From an uncultured Rhodospirillales bacterium (GTDB taxonomy: Bacteria; Pseudomonadota; Alphaproteobacteria; RF32; CAG-239), in contig CACYYO010000007.1 in assembly GCA_902778645.1 (NCBI GenBank), forward strand, positions 1 to 50,276: a stretch of DNA of 50,276 nucleotides, read 5' to 3'. The notes beneath the pieces are model-generated. The model did not search any database and was not told where the DNA came from. It was given only the letters and a program-made list of their open reading frames with translations. Below are positions 1-7,775 of this stretch, piece by piece. Position 1 is the first letter of the stretch. Every line of letters starts with the position of its first letter. A program made the translations under genes and the position numbers.

Positions 1-54
1 AGTTACGTTGAAATGGCGTAACGCTTTGTAAATGTCAAAGATCTTTCTTCTCAT
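1..54 (-). CDS. 5' end of unidentified gene running off the left edge
   Basis: Eighteen codons are visible, starting MRRKIFDIYK, with the ATG at position 54 on the minus strand. I cannot name the family. The start is supported by context: a promoter (192-220) and a leader hairpin (68-82) lie upstream in the same arrangement as for the genes at 2116, 2735 and 7776, with the ATG 13 nt after the hairpin. There is no clear Shine-Dalgarno in the spacer. Confidence 0.5.
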   Translation of the reverse strand, partial: MRRKIFDIYKALRHFNVT

Positions 55-66
55 AATGCAGTTGTT

Positions 67-99
67 TCTCGACTTTAACGAGCAGAGGTTCTCTCCGGC
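67..99 (-). repeat. 33-nt leader repeat, minus-strand copy
   Basis: Reads on the minus strand as the same 33-nt segment found at 2072-2104, with one mismatch. It ends in the CTCG-TTAAAGT-CGAG hairpin (68-82) 13 nt before the ATG at 54. The two copies are in opposite orientation, each in front of its own gene, so the inverted repeat follows from duplicated leaders on divergent genes. Confidence 0.8.
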
Positions 100-191
100 G
101 TACATTAAATGATTACTGATATATATGTATTCTTTGTTTGCACAAAGAACCAATTTCCAATTATATATTCATAATATGATTTGTAAGTACG

Positions 192-220
192 ATATTAGAC
201 GAAAATTTTTGCAAATGCAA
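192..220 (-). promoter_or_regulatory. sigma70-type promoter of the left-edge gene
   Basis: On the minus strand TTGCAT (220-215), a 17-nt spacer, then TAATAT (197-192). The surrounding sequence is nearly the same as the promoters at 1994 and 2636, including a shared ATTTTCGTCTA block just before the -10, so this is a copy of one promoter module. Confidence 0.6.
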
Positions 221-270
221 GCAAAATTTATGATTTTTAGCCATTTAAAAACAATAAAGCCACAAAAAAA

Positions 271-300
271 GCTGCCGGATTTTACTCCAACAGCTTTTTT
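271..300. terminator. bidirectional intrinsic terminator
   Basis: GCTGCCGGA and TCCAACAGC form a 9-bp stem (two G-U pairs) flanked by a run of A on one side and T on the other. It ends the 457-residue gene on the minus strand. Confidence 0.75.
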
Positions 301-313
301 AATTCGATTAGGG

Positions 314-1687
314 TTAATCTTTCTTCTCAGGTATCCAACCTCTTTTTATTGCCTCACGGCGAACATCGTCAGCAAGGTGGAACTTACCCAAGCACCATTC
401 CTGTGGGCTAACTTCGTTGTGATAATACATCAGAATACATGCATCTGCTCTTTCAGGCAATTCAAGCATGCGCTTGTGCAAATTTTCCGGTATAGGCCGA
501 TACGTGATGTAGTTGAAAATCAACTTACCGGCATTTGGATAATCAAACACCTTGCTCAATTCTTCCTCCGTCAATTTCTCATTACCGAACATACGCCTTT
601 GTAAATCATCCGGATGATCCACGATTACAGAGTCGCGTAAGCTCCTCAAGACCAGATTCTTGTCCAAAAACTCCTTAATGTCATCACTGACAATTCCGAA
701 GTTCGGTTCATACTCAAAAATCAACTGCGCCATTGTCCTGTCAGAATTGTGGCTCAAGATGTGAAGAATTGCTTCAGCATCAAGAGTGTGACCGGTCTTG
801 TGAAAGACATGATACTGATCAAGTCCCATTTCCATCTGCGCCTGCGGGCAGATATCCTTGGTCGTTTCGCAGAATGCCAACCACGCATCGGTCTGCTTGG
901 TGCCGCGCTGAGACTTTGTGAACACGCGCTGTTCGTAAATCTTTTGACGCTTTTCAACTTCCTCCTTGAATTGAGCAGAAGTCTGAGCCCCTAAGATTTT
1001 TTTGAGTAAATCCTTGCCGAGACCGCAACGCTCAACATAGTCACAGAAAGCCGATCTTGTGTTTCTATAAAAACTTGGCACACTACTGCCGGCATACTCA
1101 GATAAAATCACAACTTGATCTTTCGGAAGCGTTCCGCGCTTGAGGTAATCGCCCAGAGCTGACATATCGTCTTTTTCAATGCTTGCACGGATAAAGGCGC
1201 AAAAGAGATTGTAGCTCATGTTGATATACGCATCCTTAGCGGAAATGGCGGTAGACATCGCATTGAGAGTGTTGATAGTTGCAATATACTCTTTGAACCC
1301 TTCAAAATCTTTGCCTATAACCTTTGCTGAAGTGCTGATAGACATTGCGTTGAGAGTTTTGTCTGAGTGACTGACATTGTAGTAGTAATCTAACTGCTTA
1401 TCATCTGTCAGACAACCTATCTCCTTGCTAGTGTACCAATACTTTGCCCAGAGCCACGGCCATTTCTTTGCCTGCCGTGTAAAGAACTCTTGAGACTTCT
1501 TATCGTAAAGCTCGTTCCAATGTGCCACATTCCTTGCCCAACGGGGCTTGAAGATGTTCAGCACGAACAGCGTGAGAGGGTTGAAAATCAGGAGTAACTG
1601 CACTTTCCACAGAAATCCAATCAAGTAGAAAAGTTGTGTTGTCACGGGTAAGTCAAAAAATGACTTTGAATTGTTTGTAGTAGCCAT
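314..1687 (-). CDS. hypothetical protein, membrane-anchored N-terminus
   Basis: A 457-residue protein that I do not recognise. Residues about 15-45 are hydrophobic (LFYLIGFLWKVQLLLIF onward) and would fit one or two membrane segments or a hairpin anchor. The rest is soluble, alpha-helical and charged, with a cluster of Trp around residues 76-87. It contains two related short segments, each with TLNAMS followed by I/S and SAK, about 30 residues apart (near residues 111 and 140), suggesting a degenerate helical repeat. The start is the ATG at 1687. A consensus promoter lies about 230 nt upstream, leaving a long leader with a hairpin (1740-1794). The gene is monocistronic, bounded by the terminator at 271-300. 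Function unknown. Confidence 0.75.
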   Translation of the reverse strand: MATTNNSKSFFDLPVTTQLFYLIGFLWKVQLLLIFNPLTLFVLNIFKPRWARNVAHWNELYDKKSQEFFTRQAKKWPWLWAKYWYTSKEIGCLTDDKQLDYYYNVSHSDKTLNAMSISTSAKVIGKDFEGFKEYIATINTLNAMSTAISAKDAYINMSYNLFCAFIRASIEKDDMSALGDYLKRGTLPKDQVVILSEYAGSSVPSFYRNTRSAFCDYVERCGLGKDLLKKILGAQTSAQFKEEVEKRQKIYEQRVFTKSQRGTKQTDAWLAFCETTKDICPQAQMEMGLDQYHVFHKTGHTLDAEAILHILSHNSDRTMAQLIFEYEPNFGIVSDDIKEFLDKNLVLRSLRDSVIVDHPDDLQRRMFGNEKLTEEELSKVFDYPNAGKLIFNYITYRPIPENLHKRMLELPERADACILMYYHNEVSPQEWCLGKFHLADDVRREAIKRGWIPEKKD

Positions 1688-1739
1688 AATGTAAAAAATT
1701 TGAAAGGCTCGCCCAGTTCCTCGTAGGCAAAAGTTGTTA

Positions 1740-1794
1740 AGATTGTCTGGGGGAACTTAATACCTGCACGAAGCAGTTACCAGACAGACAATCT
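1740..1794 (-). other. hairpin in the 5' leader of the 457-residue gene
   Basis: AGATTGTCTG and CAGACAATCT form a perfect 10-bp stem around an inner CTGC-ACGAA-GCAG hairpin. It lies between the promoter at 1914-1942 and the start at 1687, so it would be transcribed in the leader. There is no T-run next to it, so it is not an intrinsic terminator. The rest of 1688-2106 holds this hairpin, two divergent promoters and AT-rich sequence. Confidence 0.5.
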
Positions 1795-1913
1795 GCTCCG
1801 AACATAATCAAAACCAATTCTGAAATACCGTAACATCACCCTATAGTGCCAAAGCCCTAATCGGATAATAATAAATCAAAACTATAGAATATAATTACTC
1901 GTAAAACATAGTC

Positions 1914-1942
1914 ATTATACCATTAGCCAAAAAATTTGTCAA
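1914..1942 (-). promoter_or_regulatory. consensus sigma70 promoter
   Basis: Minus strand TTGACA (1942-1937), 17-nt spacer, TATAAT (1919-1914): a perfect match to the sigma70 consensus at both boxes with optimal spacing. It would drive the gene at 314-1687. Confidence 0.8.
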
Positions 1943-1993
1943 GAGGTTAAAAATATATTCAACGAGTTTTAAATGATATTTTTTAAATTTTGC

Positions 1994-2022
1994 TTGCTTT
2001 TTCGATAATTTTCGTCTATAAT
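1994..2022 (+). promoter_or_regulatory. promoter of the lipoprotein gene
   Basis: TTGCTT (1994-1999), 17-nt spacer, TATAAT (2017-2022). The module recurs at 2636-2664 and on the minus strand at 192-220. The leader that follows contains the shared AT-rich ATTATAATGT block and the hairpin at 2089-2103. Confidence 0.7.
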
Positions 2023-2071
2023 CGTTTTCAGAATTGAAATTATAATGTATTTATTCTAAAATTTAGTGCAA

Positions 2072-2104
2072 GCCGGAGAGAACCTCCGCTCGTTAAAGTC
2101 GAGA
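2072..2104 (+). repeat. 33-nt leader repeat, plus-strand copy
   Basis: Matches 67-99 (opposite strand) with one mismatch. It contains the CTCG-TTAAAGT-CGAG hairpin at 2089-2103, which ends 12 nt before the ATG at 2116. Confidence 0.8.
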
Positions 2105-2115
2105 AAATGTTGCGT

Positions 2116-2571
2116 ATGAAAAAGTTAATCTTGATGTTAATTGCCGCGCTCAGCGTAGCATTAACTGGTTGCTCTTGCTCTGCTTTTGACAGCGACCCGA
2201 TTGAGCCGAACATCATCGGCACCGGCAATGTGCAATATGAGGTTAAAAGCGGAACTTGGTTTGTGGTTGTTGACTCAACTCAATACTTCGTTGCCACTGT
2301 GACTGTTCCTAAGGACACTCCACATTCATCTGGCAAAACGCAGAATATTGAGCCGGTTGAGGGAATGCTTGTGACCATATTCACTTCGCCGCGCGAGACC
2401 GGAGTGCAAGCCGTTACCGGTAAACAATCAGCCGAGCAAATTGAGGAATTATACCACACCAATTCAACTGTCGAGATTATTCTTCTTGGACTCTTACTGT
2501 TGGGCTTTTTAGGTCTTGGGGCGTGTTGGCCCAGAACAAAAAAAGTTCCTGTGGTAAATGCTGATGTTTGA
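2116..2571 (+). CDS. small lipoprotein with C-terminal membrane segment
   Basis: About 151 residues. The N-terminus is a type II signal sequence (MKKLILMLIAALSVALTGC) with a lipobox LTGC, so the Cys is predicted to be lipidated. The mature part begins with a Cys/Ser/Asp stretch and continues as a short beta-rich domain. Near the end is a hydrophobic segment (VEIILLGLLLLGFLGLGAC) followed by a basic tail, so the protein may be tethered at both ends. I chose the ATG at 2116 over 2107 because it begins the typical signal peptide and keeps the 12-nt distance from the leader hairpin seen at the sibling genes. There is no clear Shine-Dalgarno. Family unknown. Confidence 0.7.
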   Translation: MKKLILMLIAALSVALTGCSCSAFDSDPIEPNIIGTGNVQYEVKSGTWFVVVDSTQYFVATVTVPKDTPHSSGKTQNIEPVEGMLVTIFTSPRETGVQAVTGKQSAEQIEELYHTNSTVEIILLGLLLLGFLGLGACWPRTKKVPVVNADV

Positions 2572-2581
2572 AATCAAAATC

Positions 2582-2616
2582 TCCCCCGTTGCTTAACCGC
2601 CGCGAGGGATTTTTTT
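2582..2616 (+). terminator. intrinsic terminator, copy 1 of a repeated terminator
   Basis: TCCCCCG pairs with CGCGAGGGA (one mismatch), followed by a run of seven T. Nearly the same sequence ends the next operon at 4266-4300, so terminator as well as promoter is duplicated in this island. Confidence 0.8.
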
Positions 2617-2635
2617 ATTTTAAATCAAAATTTGC

Positions 2636-2664
2636 TTGCATTTGCGATAATTTTCGTCTAAAAT
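2636..2664 (+). promoter_or_regulatory. promoter of the three-gene orphan operon
   Basis: TTGCAT (2636-2641), 17-nt spacer, TAAAAT (2659-2664). It is the second plus-strand copy of the shared promoter module, placed directly after the terminator of the previous gene. Confidence 0.65.
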
Positions 2665-2704
2665 CAGCTTCAAAATCAAATTATAATGTTTAATTATTAA
2701 AAAC

Positions 2705-2722
2705 CTCGTGAAAAGGCACGAG
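2705..2722 (+). promoter_or_regulatory. leader hairpin upstream of the 133-residue gene
   Basis: CTCGTG-AAAAGG-CACGAG, a 6-bp stem, ending 12 nt before the ATG at 2735. The homologous leader at 7745-7762 reads CTCACG-AAAAGG-CGTGAG: the loop is unchanged and the stem differs by compensating changes, which is the signature of a structure under selection. Confidence 0.65.
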
Positions 2723-2734
2723 TAACTATTGCTT

Positions 2735-3136
2735 ATGAAAAATATTTCAAATGCGGTAATCAATGAGCTTGCAACATTATTGGCAGAGTATTTGCAAGGC
2801 TCTAAGGTTGCTTCTTCTCAATCTGTATTACACATCAGAGCTGATGATATTAACAAGATGGGATACATAGAAGTAGCTAAGGAGAAAATATCCCCTGCTT
2901 TATGGGACTATAATGTGTTAGTCGAGTATCCGATAGCTGATGCTTCTACCAGATTTGTTATGCACGGTAATAATTTTGTGTGTAAACAATTAGCTGAACG
3001 CTACGGCGGACGTATATCAAACGGGAAGTATTGGATACTCTACAATGAACCCTTAGACAACTACAATCACGGCTATAAGGAAAAATTGCCTGCAGCTGAA
3101 GAAATTGTTGGTTACATAGAAAGAATGTCTCAATGA
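2735..3136 (+). CDS. hypothetical protein, paralogue of 7776-8048
   Basis: A 133-residue soluble protein, begins MKNISNAVINELATLLAEYL, with no recognised domain. The first 90 residues match the ORF at 7776 closely, including LHIRAD, ALWDYNVLVEYP and the segment around MHGN. Here the C-terminal 45 residues (from AERYGG) are intact. The ATG at 2735 is preferred over a TTG two codons earlier because it aligns with the paralogue and the leader hairpin spacing. It is the first gene of an operon with 3183-3897 (46-nt gap) and 3928-4239. Function unknown. Confidence 0.75.
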   Translation: MKNISNAVINELATLLAEYLQGSKVASSQSVLHIRADDINKMGYIEVAKEKISPALWDYNVLVEYPIADASTRFVMHGNNFVCKQLAERYGGRISNGKYWILYNEPLDNYNHGYKEKLPAAEEIVGYIERMSQ

Positions 3137-3182
3137 TTGTGATTGAACAAGTATTTGAGTAATATTTACAACTTAAAGGCTT

Positions 3183-3897
3183 ATGAAAAGAATTAAGACC
3201 GAAGACGGTAAACTTTACGACATTCCGGTTATTCTGATTATCAGCGATGCCTGCACACATGAACAGCAAGAAGCTATCCATTCTGCTTTTTTTTGAGGCA
3301 GTAGAACGCGTTTATGGTGTCGGCTGGGGCAGAAAAGGATACCAATGGGTTTACGTAGATGAATGGAATACTTCTGTAGATGTACCAAGTAATCCGTTTT
3401 ATATTGCGCATCCGGTTGGTGAGGAATATCGTCAGAAGTACGATGAAATGGTTAGAAAAGCAGTTGATAAATTTCGTCCGTATATTGAGGCAAGCCATTT
3501 TGCCAATGATACATTTGCACATCAGTACTTTCCCAATGTGCGAGATGAAATACGCTCCTCGGTTACCCAAGCGGCTTTCCCTGGGCTATATCTACTGTGT
3601 TATGATCCCATCTCACAGCTTCCCTTGGATGTTCCGCGGGATGAACAATGGAAGTTAATGGCCTACATGATACGACAGTTCCATCGCAAACGTGCTTGGA
3701 TAGATGCCGTTTTTGTAGATGCCGTTAATCACGACCAGTATCGTCCGCAAGATTCCTATGAGGCTTCGGCTATTCCGCCGGTTCTTGAGAACTTGCCGGT
3801 TACCATCTTCAATTCGCCGGAGCATCTGACCGAGTTGCTGATTAAGGACAAGGTGTTCTTAAGCGTGAAGGAATTCACGCCGCCAATCAAGAAGTAA
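3183..3897 (+). pseudogene. hypothetical gene with apparent frameshift at an eight-T run
   Basis: Two frames together make one plausible protein. Frame one starts at 3183 (MKRIKTEDGKLYDIPVILII) and stops at 3294-3296, within and just after an eight-T run (3287-3294). Removing one T continues directly as ...HSAFFEAVERVYGVGWG and runs to the stop at 3897, about 237 residues. The second frame alone would need an internal ATG at 3247 with no good ribosome site. The shift may be a sequencing error, a real null mutation, slippage or phase variation. The protein is rich in aromatic and acidic residues; family unknown. The start shares the GGCTTATG context of its neighbours. Confidence 0.6.
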
Positions 3898-3927
3898 TTT
3901 AGTGTTTAACTCTTTAATACAATGCTT

Positions 3928-4239
3928 ATGGCAAAGAAAAAATTGATAATTAAAGGTGCGGTAACAGAAGTCCGAGTTGTTGACTCACGTATAGTGATTG
4001 TTTTTGTAAAAGCCAGTTCTCCGGAGCGCATCCAGAACAAAATTGTTCGTTTCTGGATTGACGACAACAATTACGCTCACTGCTTAGCTGATTATGGGGT
4101 GTGGGCAAAGCTTGCTGTTGGAGATGTTGTGGAAATTACCTGCATCTATAATGGGTATAACACATCTTACGAACTCTATAAGTTGCAATCGGAAGTTCTG
4201 GACGCAGACGGTCTCCTACAGGAAGGCTTATGTGCCTGA
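3928..4239 (+). CDS. hypothetical small beta-rich protein
   Basis: A 103-residue protein, begins MAKKKLIIKGAVTEVRVVD. Alternating hydrophobic residues (VTEVRVV, IVIVFVKA, VGDVVEITCIY) suggest a small beta-barrel, possibly OB-like, but I see no diagnostic motif. It is the last gene of the orphan operon, ending just before the terminator at 4266. An ATG also exists at 3922; 3928 is favoured because it has the same GCTTATG start context as 2735 and 3183. Confidence 0.6.
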   Translation: MAKKKLIIKGAVTEVRVVDSRIVIVFVKASSPERIQNKIVRFWIDDNNYAHCLADYGVWAKLAVGDVVEITCIYNGYNTSYELYKLQSEVLDADGLLQEGLCA

Positions 4240-4265
4240 AGGCTTATGAAGATTACCTTAAAAAA

Positions 4266-4300
4266 TCCCCCGCCGCTTAACCGCCGCGAGGGATTTTTTT
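4266..4300. terminator. bidirectional terminator, copy 2 of the repeated terminator
   Basis: TCCCCCGC pairs with GCGAGGGA (one mismatch), followed by seven T on the plus strand and by T on the minus strand too. It lies between the convergent orphan operon and the ABC transporter. A GGCTTATG start context at 4242-4249 runs into this stem and is not a gene. Confidence 0.8.
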
Positions 4301-5966
4301 ATTTGCACTCTGTTCCGATACCTTTTTTAAATTCCAGTTTCCGGCTGACGTGGTTTAATAAGTCTTTTTCGTGTGAAACGGCAATAATAGTCTTGTCGCC
4401 ATAAGCCGAAAAAATGTAATTCCAAATATTTTGCGTAGTCGCAGGATCCAAATTAGCCGTTATCTCATCCAAGACTAAAATATCCCTATCAAGCAAAAGT
4501 CCGCGAGCCAAAGAAATCCGTTGCTTTTCACCGGCAGATACTTTTACACCTTTTTCGCCGATGTCGGTATTGAGATTACCGTTCATACGTGCTACAAGCT
4601 CATTTAAGCAACAGCCGTCTATCACTTTTTGCAATTTATCTGCCGGTATGCGCTTACCCATGACAATATTGTCGTATAAGGTCATATCAAACAGTTCAAC
4701 ATCCTGCGAAATATAGGTAATATGGTCGTCAAAAAAAGCTGTCGGCAAGTCTTTATAATCAACATCATCAACCGTAATTTTACCTTTTGCCACCGCAAAT
4801 TGATTGGTAAATAAGTTCAAAAACGTGGTTTTACCTTCGCCGGATTTACCGGTAACGGCGATATGGTCGCCTTGATGAATGGTAAAATCAGCCACTTTAT
4901 GCGAGAACAGATTGCCGTCTTTGGTATATTCAAAATAAGTGTTGTCAAACTTGATTTTGTGCCATTTTTTAATGTTCTTTTGAGAAGTTGTTTTTGGCTT
5001 ATCTTCCCCCAAATGCTCGGCTAAGATACGGCAATCCACACCGGCACGTGCAAGTTCCGTCATTAATGCCATAAGTTGCAAACCAAGCTCGGCGATTTTG
5101 CTTTGAATGGCGGCAATCATTACAATTATTTCAACGCCTTGTCCGGTTTTAATAAACTGATAAACATAATATCCGATCGGCAATAAAAACAACACATTGA
5201 TAAATGTTTCAATAAAGCCGTATTGATAGGCATTGTAGTGCATGGTTTTAATGCAAGAAGTGAAAACTTTTTCGCCTTTATCATCGAGTTTTTTATTTAC
5301 AAATCCTAACAAATTCATCTTTTTGACTGAACGGACATTGTATAAAAAATCAATAAAGGTTTTACCGTAAGCAACAAAACTCCGATTATAATTTTCAATG
5401 TATTTAATTCGGCGGCTGTATAAAAAGCGGATAATTAAGCACATCAGCACCAAAGAAACCGCAAAATACAGAAACAGATAAACCGATAACAACCATGTGT
5501 AAATCAGAAAACAAAAAGTAACGATAAAAATGCCGATGTAATGGAACGGTATCTCCCAGAGCCAATCTTCCAACGCCTTACATACATTGGTTAAAGCCGT
5601 TGCAAAATAGCCAACGCTGTTTTGCAGATGCCATTCGTACGGTTTATTGAAAATTTTGCCGTAATAAATCTGCCGCAGGTTAATCGGTAAAATGCGCGAA
5701 ATTTGCTCGCAACTAAATCGCCAAACATAGCGAAAAACAATCAAAGCCACCGCTAATATTACCATGGCATAAAAATAAAACAGCGTTTTTTCAATATTAT
5801 GCTGTGAAATTTGTTTAATCATCTCTGAAAGAGCCAACGGCGTAAAAAAGGTTATTAAGCCAAAAGCAACACCAAACATATAACTTAAAATCAAGCGAAT
5901 TTTAGTATCTTTGTTTGTCGCCGAAATCCAAATCAAACGAAGTGCAATTATAAGTGTCTTTAACAT
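4299..5966 (-). CDS. ABC transporter, fused permease and ATPase (exporter type)
   Basis: A 555-residue half-transporter of the type I exporter class. Residues about 20-310 are the membrane domain with six hydrophobic segments. The nucleotide-binding domain follows, with Walker A GKSGEGKT near 373-380, a Q-loop (ISQD) near 420, Walker B DILVLDEI near 495-502 and an H-loop His near 532. The signature is SAGEKQR (about 477) rather than LSGGQ. It would work as a homodimer exporting an unknown substrate. Start at 5966 is backed by an AAGGA ribosome site. It stands alone and converges on the orphan operon. Substrate cannot be read from the sequence. Confidence 0.9.
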   Translation of the reverse strand: MLKTLIIALRLIWISATNKDTKIRLILSYMFGVAFGLITFFTPLALSEMIKQISQHNIEKTLFYFYAMVILAVALIVFRYVWRFSCEQISRILPINLRQIYYGKIFNKPYEWHLQNSVGYFATALTNVCKALEDWLWEIPFHYIGIFIVTFCFLIYTWLLSVYLFLYFAVSLVLMCLIIRFLYSRRIKYIENYNRSFVAYGKTFIDFLYNVRSVKKMNLLGFVNKKLDDKGEKVFTSCIKTMHYNAYQYGFIETFINVLFLLPIGYYVYQFIKTGQGVEIIVMIAAIQSKIAELGLQLMALMTELARAGVDCRILAEHLGEDKPKTTSQKNIKKWHKIKFDNTYFEYTKDGNLFSHKVADFTIHQGDHIAVTGKSGEGKTTFLNLFTNQFAVAKGKITVDDVDYKDLPTAFFDDHITYISQDVELFDMTLYDNIVMGKRIPADKLQKVIDGCCLNELVARMNGNLNTDIGEKGVKVSAGEKQRISLARGLLLDRDILVLDEITANLDPATTQNIWNYIFSAYGDKTIIAVSHEKDLLNHVSRKLEFKKGIGTECK

Positions 5967-6059
5967 TTATTTCCTTATTTAGATTACAAGTTACACTTCT
6001 TTATAACACCGGTTTCAATCATAAGACAAGCAAAAATAAAGTTTTGTTATCGTTTGGGG

Positions 6060-6088
6060 TTGCTTTTATTGTAAAAATATGCTATAAT
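6060..6088 (+). promoter_or_regulatory. promoter of the 184-residue gene
   Basis: TTGCTT (6060-6065), 17-nt spacer, TATAAT (6083-6088), 33 nt upstream of the start at 6122. Confidence 0.7.
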
Positions 6089-6121
6089 CGCAGAAAATTA
6101 AGTTTAGAAAAGGACATCACT

Positions 6122-6676
6122 ATGCAAGACAAACTTTTAATAACTGAGGAAACATATTATTCTGATAAAAAAACTATCAATGAGGGTGCTTGGAAAATAA
6201 CAAGTGTAGCTTATGGAGTTGCCTTTAACTTAATGTTGGAAAAATTACAAGAGCAAGGAGTTAATATTCCCGATAATATTAAATTGGTAGAAAACGGTAG
6301 TATGGAAGAGGAAGCTTTCCATCAATTAAATAAAATTGTAGCACGTGAAAAAGGTTTGACACCTGATGATGTCGTTTGGGAAACAGAAAGCCTTAAAGCA
6401 AAGGCAAAAGCAGCTTATGCAAATAAAAAAGAATGGACTGAAACCGGTCCCGAATTCAGTTGGGAAGAAAATACAGGTTATAGATATTGGGATGCGATGC
6501 ATAACAATGAATGGAAGAGAATAACAAAAAAAGATGTCGAAAATTGCGAAATATTATATAACACTGAAAAAGGTATGTTTGAAGTTAACCTCAAAAAAGT
6601 TATTGATGGCATTAAAGAAAGAGAAAAAGGCATAGCTCTTGTTAAAGAAATGAAAGGCCGAAACTTGGTTAAATAA
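6122..6676 (+). CDS. hypothetical cytosolic protein
   Basis: A 184-residue hydrophilic, Lys/Glu-rich protein with no membrane segment, begins MQDKLLITEETYYSDKKTIN. A longer reading of the frame back to 5954 exists, but a promoter with its -10 at 6083 and an AAGGA ribosome site before 6122 show this to be the real start. I do not recognise the family. It stands alone, followed by a terminator. Confidence 0.7.
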   Translation: MQDKLLITEETYYSDKKTINEGAWKITSVAYGVAFNLMLEKLQEQGVNIPDNIKLVENGSMEEEAFHQLNKIVAREKGLTPDDVVWETESLKAKAKAAYANKKEWTETGPEFSWEENTGYRYWDAMHNNEWKRITKKDVENCEILYNTEKGMFEVNLKKVIDGIKEREKGIALVKEMKGRNLVK

Positions 6677-6703
6677 CTGATAGTAAATTTCAATGCAATA
6701 CAG

Positions 6704-6734
6704 AAACCGTTTGATTTAATCAGCGGTTTTTTTT
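6704..6734 (+). terminator. intrinsic terminator
   Basis: AAACCG pairs with CGGTTT around an inner TGATT/AATCA stem, followed by T residues. Confidence 0.8.
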
Positions 6735-6785
6735 AACTAAAATTTATTTTTTAATGCTTATACTTGCCGCACAAGAGGTAGTTAA

Positions 6786-7664
6786 ATGACAGATAAACGA
6801 TATACGGCCGTGTTGGCGACTTTATTTGATTCGGCTTCCGATGCCACTCTGGACTATGCCGTCAGCCGTCACAATATCCATAAAATGGTGTTTTTACTCT
6901 CGCTGATTGCCGGTATTGGGCAAGTGGCTATCGGTGCGTTTATCGGCATTGATTGCACATTTAAGGCCTTGCCGTATGTGGCGCTTCACGGCATATTGAT
7001 TCTGCTCGGTTATATCTGCTTTTTGAAGGCGTTGAAATATACGCCGATTGCGCTGATTGGCTTGGTGCAAAGCAGTGAGCTTTTTTTCACCACCATTATT
7101 GACTGTATGCTCGGTTATTTAACGCTTTCAACGCGTTTTTTGGCATTATTGAGTTTGTTTGTGTTTGCCATCGCGCTGTTTTATATCAACTGTATCAAAA
7201 ACGAAAATACTTCGGTTAAAGAGGTCAAGCCCATCGGGATTGTGCTGACACTCGGCACAATGTTCTTGTATGTGGTGGCAACTTATCTGATTAAGATATC
7301 GGCGGCGTATGGGGCAAGCGAAATCACGCTCAACCTCGGCTATTATGTGGCGGCGTTGCCGTATTTCGGCTACCTTGCGCTTAAAGGCAAAGATGACGAT
7401 ACAAAAAACACCGCCAATCCGCGCTGGTATAACGGCTTTTATTTTCTGGCCTTTGCTATCGGCATTTTGGAAACGATTTTTTATGTGTTGGAAACGTTCA
7501 GCTTTATTAACGACACGCCGACCATCGTGATGGCGATTAAGCAAATGGGGATTTTCGTGATGTTCTTCCTCTCGGTGCTGTTTAAAACGGATAAATTCAC
7601 GCCGCAAAAACTCCTTGCCCTTATCCTCGGCTTTATTGCCATTACCGGCCTGTATTTTAACTGA
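6786..7664 (+). CDS. DMT-superfamily (EamA-like) membrane transporter
   Basis: A 292-residue, highly hydrophobic protein with about nine or ten membrane segments in two halves, the length and layout of EamA/drug-metabolite transporters. The second half begins near IGIVLTLGTMFLYVVATYLI. A short cytosolic loop (KGKDDDTKNTAN) separates segments in the second half. An AAGAGGT ribosome site precedes the ATG. Substrate unknown: the superfamily includes amino-acid, nucleotide-sugar and metabolite exporters. Confidence 0.75.
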   Translation: MTDKRYTAVLATLFDSASDATLDYAVSRHNIHKMVFLLSLIAGIGQVAIGAFIGIDCTFKALPYVALHGILILLGYICFLKALKYTPIALIGLVQSSELFFTTIIDCMLGYLTLSTRFLALLSLFVFAIALFYINCIKNENTSVKEVKPIGIVLTLGTMFLYVVATYLIKISAAYGASEITLNLGYYVAALPYFGYLALKGKDDDTKNTANPRWYNGFYFLAFAIGILETIFYVLETFSFINDTPTIVMAIKQMGIFVMFFLSVLFKTDKFTPQKLLALILGFIAITGLYFN

Positions 7665-7673
7665 TTTTTGAAC

Positions 7674-7702
7674 TTGACAAAAGTTTTGGATAATCGTATC
7701 TT
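7674..7702 (+). promoter_or_regulatory. promoter of the truncated paralogue
   Basis: TTGACA (7674-7679), 17-nt spacer, TATCTT (7697-7702). Downstream comes the same AT-rich leader and hairpin as before 2735, so promoter, leader and gene were copied together or share descent. Confidence 0.6.
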
Positions 7703-7744
7703 AACCGATACAAAAATGAATTATAGTGTGAATTATTAAAAATC

Positions 7745-7762
7745 CTCACGAAAAGGCGTGAG
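7745..7762 (+). promoter_or_regulatory. leader hairpin upstream of the truncated paralogue
   Basis: CTCACG-AAAAGG-CGTGAG, 6-bp stem, ending 13 nt before the ATG at 7776. Compared with 2705-2722 two stem pairs have changed on both sides while the loop is identical. Confidence 0.65.
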
Positions 7763-7775
7763 TAGCTATAAGGTT

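Noticed and set aside
754-994. Several short frames inside the 457-residue gene
   Set aside because: They overlap a long convincing gene, have no ribosome sites and no coherent composition.
4246-4360. ATG with GGCTTATG context leading into the terminator at 4266
   Set aside because: The frame reads through the terminator stem into the 3' end of the ABC gene and has no independent support.
5954-6121. Upstream extension of the 184-residue gene in the same frame
   Set aside because: It overlaps the ABC transporter start on the other strand and crosses a promoter whose -10 is at 6083, so the transcript cannot include it; a good ribosome site stands at 6122.
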